Shown here: positions 35,532-44,350 of the stretch, piece by piece
Layout: each line of letters starts with the position of its first letter
How positions within the stretch are numbered: the first letter of the stretch is position 1
Virus record (IMG/VR): IMGVR_UViG_3300036770_001877
Location: 1-64,000 of that record
Reading direction: 5' to 3' (one strand)
Length of the DNA: 64,000 nucleotides
DNA from: a virus
Position numbers and translations under genes: made by a program
Notes under the pieces: model-generated
Database searches by the model: none
Seen by the model: only the letters and a program-made list of their open reading frames with translations
Told to the model about the DNA's origin: nothing

Positions 35532-36487
35532 CAATAGAAGAGATGGAGGAGATTCTTGCCCGTCTCAATATGGATGTGGTAGGAATCAACGGCTCCGAAA
35601 TACGTTCGTTTTGCCCAGGTCATTTAGAGATTAAGGGTAAGGAAGACTCCAACCCTTCTTGGTATATAAATTCAGACACTGGCGCTCACATATGTTTTTC
35701 TTGTGGTTTTAAGGGCAGTCTTTTATCCCTAATAGCGTATGTAAAAGGCTTTAAGGATGTTCACGGAAATCTTGATTACGCAGATGCAAAAGATTGGCTG
35801 TACTTAGAGAATACTGACTTGTCGCTCCTTTTGGAGAGGGCTGAAAGAAAACCTAAAACTGAAGATGTATTCAAAGAGGTGACTGAGATTAGCGACGCCC
35901 GCTTAGCTATTTTCACAGACCCTCCCGCTGATGCCTTGTCGGCTCGCGGTTTGACCCTAGCTGCTGCTAGAAAATATCAATTGTTGTGGGACCCCAAACA
36001 CAGCAACTGGGTCACGCCCATACGTGACCCTTTTACAAACGAACTTATGGGGTGGCAGGAGAAAGGTTATGAGAAACGCTTTTTCAGGAATTATCCTACC
36101 GGGATTGAAAAGGGCAAAGCCCTCTTTGGTTTTGCTCAGTATTCTGGCGGGCGGCTTGTTGTTGTTGAATCTCCTCTAGATGTTGTACGCCTAGAGTCGG
36201 TTGGCGTTTCTGGTGGGGTTGCTACCTTTGGAGCCCTAGTGACCAAAGAGCAGATAAACCTCATTAGAGGCGCCGACCAAATATTTTTTGCGTTTGACCA
36301 TGATGACGCTGGTAAACTTGCTTCTGAAAAAGTTTTGGAACTGTCTTCTAAATATCAGTTTGAAGCTTGGTTCTTTAACTACTCACACACAGATATGAAA
36401 GACGTGGGCGCTATGAGTAAGTCTGAGATACTTCAAGGACTTGAGAGCGCTCGCCATTCTTTACACGGTTCAAAGGCATTAACGTGA
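35528..36487 (+). CDS. DnaG-type DNA primase
   Basis: This 319-residue primase has a CHCC zinc-binding domain (C29, H32, C56, C59) and a TOPRIM domain with the catalytic Glu in VVVESPLDVV (near residue 213) and the FDHDDAG metal motif (near residue 256). It is shorter than bacterial DnaG (about 600 residues), lacking the C-terminal helicase-interaction domain, as in other phage primases. It makes RNA primers for lagging-strand synthesis. Confidence 0.88.
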   Translation: MTIEEMEEILARLNMDVVGINGSEIRSFCPGHLEIKGKEDSNPSWYINSDTGAHICFSCGFKGSLLSLIAYVKGFKDVHGNLDYADAKDWLYLENTDLSLLLERAERKPKTEDVFKEVTEISDARLAIFTDPPADALSARGLTLAAARKYQLLWDPKHSNWVTPIRDPFTNELMGWQEKGYEKRFFRNYPTGIEKGKALFGFAQYSGGRLVVVESPLDVVRLESVGVSGGVATFGALVTKEQINLIRGADQIFFAFDHDDAGKLASEKVLELSSKYQFEAWFFNYSHTDMKDVGAMSKSEILQGLESARHSLHGSKALT

Positions 36488-36693
36488 ATAGTTACGAAGA
36501 TGCCATTAAAGTTGTAAAAGAGTTCTACTACAGATGTCCAAATATAGAGGACCACAAGTGCTATACCTGGTGGCGTCACGAACAATGCGCTGTGCTCATG
36601 GCTATTCTTTTTGTTTTAACCAAAGACCCAGTCTACGACTTAGGTGAGTCGGGAGATTGGTGGGATAGGTTTTTTGATGACATTCAAAGGTGA
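36484..36693 (+). CDS. Small hypothetical protein (69 aa)
   Basis: A GTG start overlaps the primase stop (four bases). The 69-residue product is rich in aromatics and acidic residues (TWWRHEQCAVLMAILFVLTKDP ... DWWDRFFDDIQR) with a short hydrophobic stretch, possibly a buried helix. The function is unknown. It overlaps the helicase gene by 17 bases. Confidence 0.55.
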   Translation: MNSYEDAIKVVKEFYYRCPNIEDHKCYTWWRHEQCAVLMAILFVLTKDPVYDLGESGDWWDRFFDDIQR

Positions 36694-38260
36694 GCTACTT
36701 CCATATCAACCAGAGGCCGTTGACAAGATGTGTGAGCGGAAAAAGATGCTGGTTGCTTATGACTTGGGGTTAGGCAAAACAGTATTAACTATTGCCGCTT
36801 TAGAGCGCTTAATGGATGAGGGTGCGATTACAGAACCTGGAATTATTATCTGTTTGTCTAGCTTAAAGTATCAATGGTCTAATCAGATTAAAAAGTTTAC
36901 CGAGGGCACGTCTAAGTCAATCGTTATAGACGGCACTCCTAAGCAGAGAGAAGACCAGTACAACAAAGCCTACCGTTGGAAAGACTCAAAAATAGACTAC
37001 GTAATCGTTAACTACGAGCAGGTAGTGAACGACTGGAAGTTTATACAAAAGCTTCCTAGGGGTTTTATTGTTATTGACGAGGCTACAGCTATCAAGTCAT
37101 TTCGTTCTAAAAGGTCTAGAGCTGTAAAGAAACTAGCAGACGCTCCTTACAAGTTTGCTCTTACCGGCACTCCAATTGAAAATGGTAAACCAGAAGAGCT
37201 ATTCAGCATAATGCAGTTTGTAGATGACAAGGTTTTAGGGAGGTTTGATATCTTTGATGCAGCATTTATTGTACGTAATCATTGGGGTGGTGTTAGGCGG
37301 TATAGGAACCTTCCTACTTTGCATTCTCGTCTTAAGGAAGCTTGTGTTAGGAAATCGCAAAAAGACCCAGATGTCGCCCCGTATCTTCCAGATGCTATTT
37401 ATAAAGAACCGATACAAGTAGTTCTTGACCGTAAGTCTGCAAAGTTATACAAACAGATAATTGACGATGTTCTAATTGACTTAGACACAGCGCAGACTAT
37501 CTTTGGCTCAAACTTTAATTTGTTGGCTCATTATGGATACGACCGCTCCTCTTCTCAAGGCGATGAGCTACGAGGCAAGATAATGTCTAAAATTGGATGC
37601 TTGAAGATGCTTTGTTGTTCTCCAGAGCTTTTACGGACTAGCGCCAGAAAGTTTTCACAAGCAAATGGGGAAGGCTCTGCGTATGCCTATGACCTAGAAC
37701 AGGCAGGGCTTTTAGACGGCCTTCCCAATACAAAGCTAGATATCCTTATAGATTACGCTAGTGATTTTTTAGCACAACAAGAGACAAACAAACTAGTCAT
37801 ATTCTGCACTTACGTTGACATACTCGACATGATTGCAGAACGCCTGGGCCCAGATATGTGTCGGATTTATTCAGGACGCATAGACGCTAAGACTAAAGAG
37901 GAGAACAAGGTTGCTTTCAATACAGACCCTGCTGTACGTGTGCTTATATCTAGCGATGCTGGGGGGTATGGTGTTGACCTACCGGCTGCTAACCAACTTA
38001 TTAACTTCGATTTACCTTGGTCTTCTGGTTCGGCAACACAGCGAAACGGAAGAATAAATAGGGCTTCTTCGGAATGGCCCACCATAGTCATACAAGACAT
38101 CCTTGTCAGCGGTTCTATTGAGATTCGACAACACGAGGCTCTTCAACAGAAGAACGCCGTTGCCTCAGCGGTCATAGATGGACAAGGCATAAATGACAAG
38201 GGCGGGGTTGACTTAACTATCGGTAGTCTGACCCAGTTCCTTCGGGCTGCTGCTGTTTGA
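36677..38260 (+). CDS. SNF2-type DNA helicase
   Basis: From the ATG at 36677 (preferred to a GTG 33 bases upstream) the protein has 527 residues. Helicase motifs are clear: LLPYQPEAVDKM (Q-type), DLGLGKT (residues 29-35), VIDEAT as motif II, LTGTPIENG as motif III, VRVLISSDAGGYGVDLPAAN and QRNGRINRASS as motifs V and VI. This is a superfamily 2 SNF2-like translocase, common in phages beside the primase, with likely roles in recombination-coupled replication or branch migration. Confidence 0.88.
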   Translation: MTFKGELLPYQPEAVDKMCERKKMLVAYDLGLGKTVLTIAALERLMDEGAITEPGIIICLSSLKYQWSNQIKKFTEGTSKSIVIDGTPKQREDQYNKAYRWKDSKIDYVIVNYEQVVNDWKFIQKLPRGFIVIDEATAIKSFRSKRSRAVKKLADAPYKFALTGTPIENGKPEELFSIMQFVDDKVLGRFDIFDAAFIVRNHWGGVRRYRNLPTLHSRLKEACVRKSQKDPDVAPYLPDAIYKEPIQVVLDRKSAKLYKQIIDDVLIDLDTAQTIFGSNFNLLAHYGYDRSSSQGDELRGKIMSKIGCLKMLCCSPELLRTSARKFSQANGEGSAYAYDLEQAGLLDGLPNTKLDILIDYASDFLAQQETNKLVIFCTYVDILDMIAERLGPDMCRIYSGRIDAKTKEENKVAFNTDPAVRVLISSDAGGYGVDLPAANQLINFDLPWSSGSATQRNGRINRASSEWPTIVIQDILVSGSIEIRQHEALQQKNAVASAVIDGQGINDKGGVDLTIGSLTQFLRAAAV

Positions 38261-38350
38261 TTTTGTCAAATGTGGCCCAGCTCACACGCCGAGTCCTGTT
38301 ATATAGTTTTAAGCCTATATTTTAGTGTTTTAAGGTGTTAAAATATTTAA
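38261..38350 (+). promoter_or_regulatory. AT-rich leader with tandem GTTTTAAG sites
   Basis: This 90-base gap before the ribbon-helix-helix gene is AT-rich in its last 50 bases. It contains two GTTTTAAG copies, at 38306-38313 and 38327-38334, exactly 21 bases apart (two helical turns). TATAGT at 38302-38307 could be a -10 box, but no good -35 was found. The arrangement fits an operator for the downstream regulator. Confidence 0.4.
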
Positions 38351-38506
38351 ATGCCTAATGCACCTAAGACGCCTACCCGTACCATCCGCGTATCGGACGA
38401 GCTGTGGACCGCTGTTCAGGCTAAGGCTGCCCAAGAAGCGGTAACCGTGACTAGCGTAATTATTAAAGCTTTAGAGGAATACGTCTCAGGTATTGACAAC
38501 AACTAG
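38351..38506 (+). CDS. Ribbon-helix-helix (Arc/CopG-type) regulator, 51 aa
   Basis: The 51-residue protein has a TRTIRVSDELWTAVQAKAAQ segment (beta strand and first helix) followed by TVTSVIIKALEEYVSG (second helix), the pattern of ribbon-helix-helix DNA-binding proteins. It is the only gene between two operon segments, and its leader carries phased direct repeats, so autoregulation and control of nearby genes are likely. Confidence 0.75.
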   Translation: MPNAPKTPTRTIRVSDELWTAVQAKAAQEAVTVTSVIIKALEEYVSGIDNN

Positions 38507-38548
38507 CTCTTGGCTCTAAGTTTGTACCCAACCTAATGGGAGGTACAA

Positions 38549-38971
38549 ATGACAATGCCAGAAGCAATTTCGCTAGACATTATAAAGTCAGAAGTTAGAC
38601 AGTATCAAGCTCTTAAAGATGAAGTAGAGCTACTTAATAAAAGAAAAGACGACGTTAAAGGTCGTATATTTCAAAGCGCTGAAACTCAAGGAGAACAGAA
38701 CGACAGAGGTCATTTTGTTCTAGAGATTGATGATGAAGTAAGCGGTATCAAGCGAGTAGTTAAACAACGACGCGCTTCTAAATCTTTTAATCCAGAAGCA
38801 GCAGAGGTACTTCTTACACAGAAAGAACTACGCGACTCATGCGTTAAAACTGTTGAGTTGTTGGATGAAGACGCCATTATGGCTGCTTACTATGAAGGCA
38901 AGTTAACTGATGCCGACATTGATTTAATGTTCCCCGACAAAATTACCTGGGCTCTTATTCTGGAGAAGTAA
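38549..38971 (+). CDS. Hypothetical coiled-coil protein
   Basis: A GGGAGGTACA site precedes the ATG. The 140-residue protein begins with a coiled-coil-like helix (DIIKSEVRQYQALKDEVELLNKRKDDVKGRI), then a beta hairpin (GHFVLEIDDEVSGIKRVVKQRR) and a charged C-terminal part. It is the first gene of the SSB-polymerase segment and overlaps the next gene by one base. No family was recognised. Confidence 0.6.
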   Translation: MTMPEAISLDIIKSEVRQYQALKDEVELLNKRKDDVKGRIFQSAETQGEQNDRGHFVLEIDDEVSGIKRVVKQRRASKSFNPEAAEVLLTQKELRDSCVKTVELLDEDAIMAAYYEGKLTDADIDLMFPDKITWALILEK

Positions 38972-39429
38972 TGTCTTCAGACTTTATTGAGGAGACTTTT
39001 TCAGGTCTCGATGCTTATTACCCAAATAGTAAACGTAAGCGTCGTCCTGTTGAGACAAAGAAACAAGTAAAGTCTGAGTCTTGGGAAGATGATTTTTACG
39101 AAAAGATGATTGGTGGTGTGAACAGACAAATGTATACATTGGGTTCACTAGCCAAAGCATTGAACAGGTCCCCAAAGACATTGCGTCAATGGATGGACGA
39201 TGATAAGTTTCCACTTGCGCCTTACAGGCTTCCAGATAAAACTGGACGTAATGGAAAGGTCTACGCCGGTCGTAGGCTTTACAGTAAGGCTATGGTGGAG
39301 GCTGCGGTAAAGATATTTACCTCAGCTGGACTGCTACACGCGGATAAGGTAGACTGGTCAATGCACCGGAATCTCGTTGATGAGATTGCCGAGGCGTGGG
39401 CCACAATCCGCGCAAACGAACTAACCTAA
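38971..39429 (+). CDS. MerR-type helix-turn-helix protein
   Basis: The 152-residue protein has a Lys-rich N-terminus and, at residues 55-115, a MerR-like helix-turn-helix (YTLGSLAKALNRSPKTLRQWMDDDKFPLAPYRLP, then RRLYSKAMVEAAVKIF). Such single-domain proteins are common in actinophages as regulators or excisionase-like DNA binders. No integrase is in the window, so a recombination-direction role cannot be supported. Confidence 0.7.
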   Translation: MSSDFIEETFSGLDAYYPNSKRKRRPVETKKQVKSESWEDDFYEKMIGGVNRQMYTLGSLAKALNRSPKTLRQWMDDDKFPLAPYRLPDKTGRNGKVYAGRRLYSKAMVEAAVKIFTSAGLLHADKVDWSMHRNLVDEIAEAWATIRANELT

Positions 39430-39442
39430 GGAGAAAAAGGCT

Positions 39443-40108
39443 ATGGCCATTCAGCAAGATGCCCCCGATGCTTCAGCTTATTTAACTGAAGACTCAATTG
39501 ATGAGCGACCAGCTCAATCAACAACCAAGATGTCTGACGACATCGTTAAGTCCGGATGGGAAGCCGCAGAGAAACTTTCTGTTAGCTCATCCGATTTCCC
39601 AACTGAGGTTCGCTTTGTAGAAGGCGAATATCTCGTTCTCAAGTTCCTCGATGCAGACGGCCCGTTTGCAAGTTACAAGCAACACTTCCTTAACAAAACA
39701 GGTAAGCGTTCTTACACTTGCTTGGGTGCTGTATGTCCTCTTTGCACAAAGCTTGAGGACCGTCCAGAGAACAAGCGTGCTTTTTCAGTGGTTAACTTTA
39801 GCCACGAAGAAGGACCAAAGAAGCAGATGATTGTTGCAGGCGCTCGCCTGTTTCAGGCAATTCACGCTGCTCACTTCTCTCCACAAGGACCGCTCAATCA
39901 AAACTATTGGGCTGTACTTCGTACAGGAAAGAATGCTGCAACCTCTTACACAATCATGCCTGTAAAAGAGCGTGACTTGATGGAGGATTGGAAGATTGAC
40001 CCTGCTATGGCCTCAGAGGCTATTGCAAACGTTGAGCCATATACGGCTGACGTAATTCAGAAACATTCAGTAGAAGAACTAGACGATATCGCGTCAGCAC
40101 TTCTATAA
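39443..40108 (+). CDS. Single-stranded DNA-binding protein (gp32-like)
   Basis: The 221-residue protein has the zinc-binding motif TCLGAVCPLCTKL (residues 90-102) within an OB-fold-like core (FVEGEYLVLKFLDADGPF, AFSVVNFSHEEGPKKQMIVAGARLFQAI), the layout of gp32-type ssDNA-binding proteins in actinophages. The C-terminus is acidic (SVEELDDIASALL), as expected for partner binding. The gene precedes the DNA polymerase. Confidence 0.75.
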   Translation: MAIQQDAPDASAYLTEDSIDERPAQSTTKMSDDIVKSGWEAAEKLSVSSSDFPTEVRFVEGEYLVLKFLDADGPFASYKQHFLNKTGKRSYTCLGAVCPLCTKLEDRPENKRAFSVVNFSHEEGPKKQMIVAGARLFQAIHAAHFSPQGPLNQNYWAVLRTGKNAATSYTIMPVKERDLMEDWKIDPAMASEAIANVEPYTADVIQKHSVEELDDIASALL

Positions 40109-40115
40109 GTAATTG

Positions 40116-40147
40116 GAGGCGACGGCCAACGTGCTGGTCGTCGCCTC
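40116..40147 (+). other. Strong hairpin between SSB and DNA polymerase genes
   Basis: GAGGCGAC (40116-40123) pairs with GTCGCCTC (40140-40147) and the stem continues with four more pairs (one G-U) to give 12 bp with an 8-base loop. No T tract follows, so it is not a simple Rho-independent terminator. It could stabilise the SSB mRNA end or attenuate transcription into the polymerase. Confidence 0.6.
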
Positions 40148-40167
40148 TAAACTTAGGGGTCGCATAT

Positions 40168-42147
40168 ATGAACATAATTACTACACCTGACGCTCTTAAT
40201 GAGATGGTGTCTCATTACTTAACTCAAGACGCTTTTGCTTTTGACGTGGAGACTGTTGGTCCTAACAGAGGCATCACAGTATTAAATGAGGTTTTATGGA
40301 TTACCTTCGCTACACACGGGAGATGCGATGTTATTCCTATGGGACACCCAAACGGCGAGTTCATAGAGGAGATTTTTCCTTTAACAGGTCAGGGAGAGAA
40401 GCGCCAACAGCAGGGCCTTGTAGTACGACCCACTGATTATTCTCGGGATAAGAAGAAAGCCACAAAAGTATTTGGCCCACCTCCCGAGCAGTTATATCCT
40501 GGAGAAGTTTTCAAGGCTTTGGAGCCTTTGTTTTTCTCCACTGAGATTCTTAAGATAGGCCACAATTTGGTATTTGACTTAACTTCTGTAGCTAAATACT
40601 ACAAGGGTCGAATTCCAGAGCCTCCTTATTTTGACACTATGGTTGTGTCTTTTATTGTTGATAACCGTAATAAAAACAAGTGCGGTTTAGATGATTGTTT
40701 AAAGCGCGAGTTTAATTATGAGATGGTTAAGGGCGTTGGTAAAGAGGTTGAAAAACACTCATTTGATGAGGTAGCAAAATACGCATATCTAGACGCCAAA
40801 TACACTTTCTTGTTGTGGAAAGCTCTTCTTCCCAAAGTTGAGGCTGCAAACTTACAGAAGGTAGTGGCTCTTGAGATGGATGTCTTGAGCGTTCTTTGCG
40901 ACATGAAGCTAACGGGTGCTCTTATAGATGTAGATGAACTAGGCAGATTGAAAACAGCACTTGAGCAAGACCTTGAACGAACCAAGGCTGAGATATGGAA
41001 AACCGCTGGAAGAGAGTTCAATATAAACTCTAATACTGAGAAGCAGTGGCTTTTGTATAGCCCAAAGGATTCCGGAGGTCGAGGGTTAAAGCCAAAGCTT
41101 CTTACTACTAAAGGCTTAGAAAAGGACCGAGAGGGCAAAGAGTTACTTCTTACGGATTACTCCACTTCATCAGAGGCACTAGAGCCCTATAGAAACAAGG
41201 ACCCGTTTGTAACAGCCTTGCTTGAGTATGCTGATATCAACAAGTTATTGACTACTTACGTAACCCCGTATCTAGGTGGTGAAGTTGTTAGGACAGTAGG
41301 CGGAAAGTCTCGTACTGAATACAAGGACAGCCTTTTAATTAAGGGGCGTATCCACGCTGACTTTATCCAGCATGGTGCTGAAACTGGGAGGTTCTCAAGC
41401 CGTAATCCAAATCTGCAGAATGTTCCTTCCCCCCACACTGCTCATGGAAAATCTATTAGAAATCTTTTTATAGCTCCTAAAGACCATACGCTCGTTGTTG
41501 CTGACTACAGCCAGATTGAGCCTAGAGTTATTGCTTCGTTTTCCAATGACCCGATTATGGTCAAGAACTATTTAGAGGGCTCAGATATCTATACAACCGT
41601 AGGAGAAACAGTCGGCGTAGACAGAAAAGCTGGAAAAGTTTTAGTCTTGTCTATGGCTTATGGAGTAGGTCCAGATAAGATTGCTAGGTCAATTGGTTGT
41701 TCAATAACAGCAGCTAAAGAATTACTCAATCGTTTTGGCGAGAGTTTCCCAGCGGTAGCTAGTTATAAGTCTAAGGTTCTAGGAGTTGCTAGACGAGGTA
41801 GGCCTCCTTTCGTAACGACCATAACAGGTCGTCGTAGGTATCTTCCCGAGATGCTGTCAAAAGAACCAGGCCTTCGTGCAGCTGCAGAACGACAGGCTTT
41901 TAATACAAAGATTCAGGGCTCAGCCGCGGATATCATCAAGATAGCCATGGTGCGGGCGCACTCAATGGTTCCAAAAGAGGCTAAGATAATCCTCACAGTT
42001 CATGACGAATTGGTGGTCACAACCCCAGACCATTTGGTAGACGATACGGTCTCTAGATTACGAGAGGCTATGGAAGGAATCCAAGTGCTTCAAGTCCCGT
42101 TAGTGGCCGACATTACTACTGTTAAAAGATGGGGTGACGCTAAATGA
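40168..42147 (+). CDS. polA: Family A DNA polymerase
   Basis: The 659-residue protein has an N-terminal 3'-5' exonuclease domain (FDVETVG with D26 and E28; GHNLVFDLTSVAKYY; a late YLDAKYTFLLW) and a polymerase domain. Motif A is DYSQIEPR with D446. Motif B has R486, K490, L494 and Y498, matching R754, K758, F762 and Y766 of E. coli Pol I. Motif C is HDELV with D613. No 5' nuclease domain is present, as usual in phage enzymes. Leu at the 762 position is notable. It is the replicative polymerase. Confidence 0.95.
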   Translation: MNIITTPDALNEMVSHYLTQDAFAFDVETVGPNRGITVLNEVLWITFATHGRCDVIPMGHPNGEFIEEIFPLTGQGEKRQQQGLVVRPTDYSRDKKKATKVFGPPPEQLYPGEVFKALEPLFFSTEILKIGHNLVFDLTSVAKYYKGRIPEPPYFDTMVVSFIVDNRNKNKCGLDDCLKREFNYEMVKGVGKEVEKHSFDEVAKYAYLDAKYTFLLWKALLPKVEAANLQKVVALEMDVLSVLCDMKLTGALIDVDELGRLKTALEQDLERTKAEIWKTAGREFNINSNTEKQWLLYSPKDSGGRGLKPKLLTTKGLEKDREGKELLLTDYSTSSEALEPYRNKDPFVTALLEYADINKLLTTYVTPYLGGEVVRTVGGKSRTEYKDSLLIKGRIHADFIQHGAETGRFSSRNPNLQNVPSPHTAHGKSIRNLFIAPKDHTLVVADYSQIEPRVIASFSNDPIMVKNYLEGSDIYTTVGETVGVDRKAGKVLVLSMAYGVGPDKIARSIGCSITAAKELLNRFGESFPAVASYKSKVLGVARRGRPPFVTTITGRRRYLPEMLSKEPGLRAAAERQAFNTKIQGSAADIIKIAMVRAHSMVPKEAKIILTVHDELVVTTPDHLVDDTVSRLREAMEGIQVLQVPLVADITTVKRWGDAK

Positions 42148-42593
42148 TTTGGCCTTTTAGAAAAAAAGATGAGTACAACTTAGAGATGGGTTCAGTGCCT
42201 TTGAGCACTCTTGTCAGATGGTATTTATATGATGCAGGTGTTGTAAATCCAAATAAAGCAGCTTCTTATTTTGAGATGACGCCCGTGTCTGAAGAGGGTT
42301 CAGAAAAAGAAGAAGCAGACAGCGCTAAAAGAATTGAAGCAGTTATTCCGTTGTTTCCATATTTAGCCGTGTTAGCAGAAGTAAACGCTAGAGTAATCTC
42401 TTCTCTACAAAAAGATGAATTAGTAGAGGCTGGAATGGACCCCAGCAAGTTAGAGAATGAGTTAGAAAGCATGAAAGAGTTTTATGAACAACTTGGCTTT
42501 ACCGGTTTAATTACAGCTTTTAGTGCTGCAGCTGAACTCGGTTTAATCACCATAACTGGTGAGTTCTCAGAAATACAAAACTTGGAGATATGA
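42144..42593 (+). CDS. Hypothetical protein after DNA polymerase
   Basis: This 149-residue, mostly helical acidic protein is coupled to the polymerase stop (ATGA). Segments are VPLSTLVRWYLYDAGVVNP, IPLFPYLAVLAEVNARVISSL and LENELESMKEFYEQL. It may be a polymerase partner by position. No family was recognised. Confidence 0.6.
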   Translation: MIWPFRKKDEYNLEMGSVPLSTLVRWYLYDAGVVNPNKAASYFEMTPVSEEGSEKEEADSAKRIEAVIPLFPYLAVLAEVNARVISSLQKDELVEAGMDPSKLENELESMKEFYEQLGFTGLITAFSAAAELGLITITGEFSEIQNLEI

Positions 42594-42594
42594 A

Positions 42595-42942
42595 ATGAGC
42601 GACTGGTGGACAAAAAAACTAACAAATCAAACCCCTCAACAACAGCCTTACCAACCTACTCCTCCTGTTGTACAACCACCCCCAGCGACACATACCCCGA
42701 GTGGAAACAGGCTCCCACAAAGCGCTATGAACGCGTCACTATGTCCGAACTGTTCGAGCGGGAATTATGGGAAGAGTACCCCGGAAGCAAGAGCCCGGTG
42801 TTACGACTGCGGGTATCCAATACAACAGTCAGGGTCAGGAGCACCTGGAGTGAACGTACCGACCAGTGGTCCGGTACAGTCAGCTAAACAAGTTAGCACC
42901 TCTAGTTCTTTTAGTATGACTCCACAAGAGAAGCTGGGATGA
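42595..42942 (+). CDS. Zinc-ribbon protein with Pro-rich linker
   Basis: The ATG at 42595 follows TTGGAGATA and is preferred to an upstream TTG at 42559. The 115-residue product has a WWTKKL start, a Pro/Gln-rich region (PQQQPYQPTPPVV), a zinc ribbon formed by CPNC and CYDC (residues 51-73), and a Ser/Gly-rich end. It lies between DNA polymerase and RecA. Small proteins of this type may tether or bind DNA or proteins. Confidence 0.6.
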   Translation: MSDWWTKKLTNQTPQQQPYQPTPPVVQPPPATHTPSGNRLPQSAMNASLCPNCSSGNYGKSTPEARARCYDCGYPIQQSGSGAPGVNVPTSGPVQSAKQVSTSSSFSMTPQEKLG

Positions 42943-42946
42943 CAAA

Positions 42947-44002
42947 ATGGGTTTAGATAAAATAAAAGCTTTAATAAATAAGAAGTACGGTGACGGCACT
43001 ATGGTCATCGCTTCTGATGTCATACCGAGCGGACGCTTGCCGTCAGGTTCTTTGGCTTTGGATGTTATTTTAGGTGGCGGTTGGCCAACTAATAAATGGC
43101 ATGAGATTGTTGGAGAAGCAAGCAATGGTAAGACAGCTTTAGCTTTAAAGACTATTGCTGCTAATCAAAAGCGAGACCCTGAGTTCACAACTATGTGGGT
43201 TGCTGCTGAGCAGTGGGTTCCTGAGTATGCTGAGATGTGTGGAGTAGATTTAACTAGAGTCTATGTACTAAACACAAATGTTATGGAAATTGCTTTAAAT
43301 ACAGTCCTAGAAGTTGTAGAGGACAAAGAAATAGATTGTGTAGTTATTGATTCGCTTCCCGCTTTGGTGCCTTCAGCTGAAGACGAGAAGATGATGGAAG
43401 AGTTTACAGTTGGTCGCGCAGCTATGCTTATGGCTAAGTTCTTCAGAAAGATGGAGAAAGCCGGAAGCCGAAGCCTAACTAAAACTGAGCGCCCATTCAT
43501 AGGCTTAATAATTAACCAGTATCGTATGAAGATTGGTGTTTCACAATATGCTGACCCCCGCACTACCCCAGGTGGCGAAGCTAAGAACTACTTTTTCTTT
43601 ACTCGTGTAGAGGTCAGGCGAGATGAATGGATTGAAGTTGGTAAAGGTCAGGGGAAAAAAAGAATTGGTCAGACTATCAAGTTTCAGACTAAGAAGAATA
43701 AGACAGCTCCTCCGTCGCAGTCGGCTTTCGTTGACTTCTACTTCGCGGATGGAGGCCCTGTATCTAAGGGCGATTTTGATTTCGCAAAAGAAATTGTTGC
43801 TCTCGGATACCTATACAAGGTCATTGCAAGAGCGGGCTCGTACCTCAGGTACGAAGGAAGACAATGGCACGGTGCCGACGCAATGTTAGATTCGTTGCGG
43901 GAAGAGATTGACCTTAAAGAAAAATTGGAGCGGGAGGTGCTAGACGTGGTCAAAACTGTAGGGACTTTAGGCGCCGACCCCATTGACATAGATGAGGAGT
44001 GA
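42947..44002 (+). CDS. RecA-like recombinase
   Basis: The 351-residue RecA/UvsX-type protein has RLPSGSLALDVILGGGWP (residues 30-47), Walker A GEASNGKT (56-63, where bacterial RecA has GPESSGKT), Walker B as DCVVIDSLPALVP, and the loop-2-type segment TPGGEAKNYFFFTRVEVRR. It catalyses strand exchange for recombination-dependent replication and repair. The C-terminal 40 residues are charged. It overlaps the next gene by 11 bases. Confidence 0.92.
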   Translation: MGLDKIKALINKKYGDGTMVIASDVIPSGRLPSGSLALDVILGGGWPTNKWHEIVGEASNGKTALALKTIAANQKRDPEFTTMWVAAEQWVPEYAEMCGVDLTRVYVLNTNVMEIALNTVLEVVEDKEIDCVVIDSLPALVPSAEDEKMMEEFTVGRAAMLMAKFFRKMEKAGSRSLTKTERPFIGLIINQYRMKIGVSQYADPRTTPGGEAKNYFFFTRVEVRRDEWIEVGKGQGKKRIGQTIKFQTKKNKTAPPSQSAFVDFYFADGGPVSKGDFDFAKEIVALGYLYKVIARAGSYLRYEGRQWHGADAMLDSLREEIDLKEKLEREVLDVVKTVGTLGADPIDIDEE

Positions 44003-44327
44003 AGGACAAAAGCGCTCAAGAGCCCACGAAGAACGACTTGCCCGTCTGGTTGGTGGTAGCCGAAACGCTGGCTCGGGTGCTTTTTGGTCACGTAAGGGTG
44101 ATGTCAGGTCTGACGACCTACTCATCGAGCACAAATGGACAGGAAAAAAGTCCTTCACAATGAAGTCCAGCGTCCTAGAGAAGATAGTTGAGGAAGCTAT
44201 CCTAGACGGCAGGACGCCTGTACTTGGTTTCAGTTTAAACAATGAGAACTACATAGTATTGACTGAGGACGACTTTTTGGAAATGCGTGAGTATCTGTTA
44301 GACTTAGCCGGTACGGAGGAGAAGTAG
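43992..44327 (+). CDS. PD-(D/E)XK Holliday-junction resolvase-like nuclease
   Basis: The 111-residue protein reads SRNAGSGAFWSRKGDVRSDDLLIEHKWTGKKSFTMKSSVLEKI, with an acidic residue in KGDV and the E-x-K pair in IEHK giving the PD-(D/E)XK pattern of small archaeal-Hjc-like or phage junction resolvases. It follows RecA with a short overlap. A nicking endonuclease is an alternative. Confidence 0.65.
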   Translation: MRSEGQKRSRAHEERLARLVGGSRNAGSGAFWSRKGDVRSDDLLIEHKWTGKKSFTMKSSVLEKIVEEAILDGRTPVLGFSLNNENYIVLTEDDFLEMREYLLDLAGTEEK

Positions 44328-44350
44328 AGCCCTAATTAAGGAGCCCTACC

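Noticed and set aside
38971-39429. MerR-like protein as an excisionase implying a temperate phage
   Set aside because: No integrase, repressor or attachment site was found in the window; this fold is equally common in regulators.
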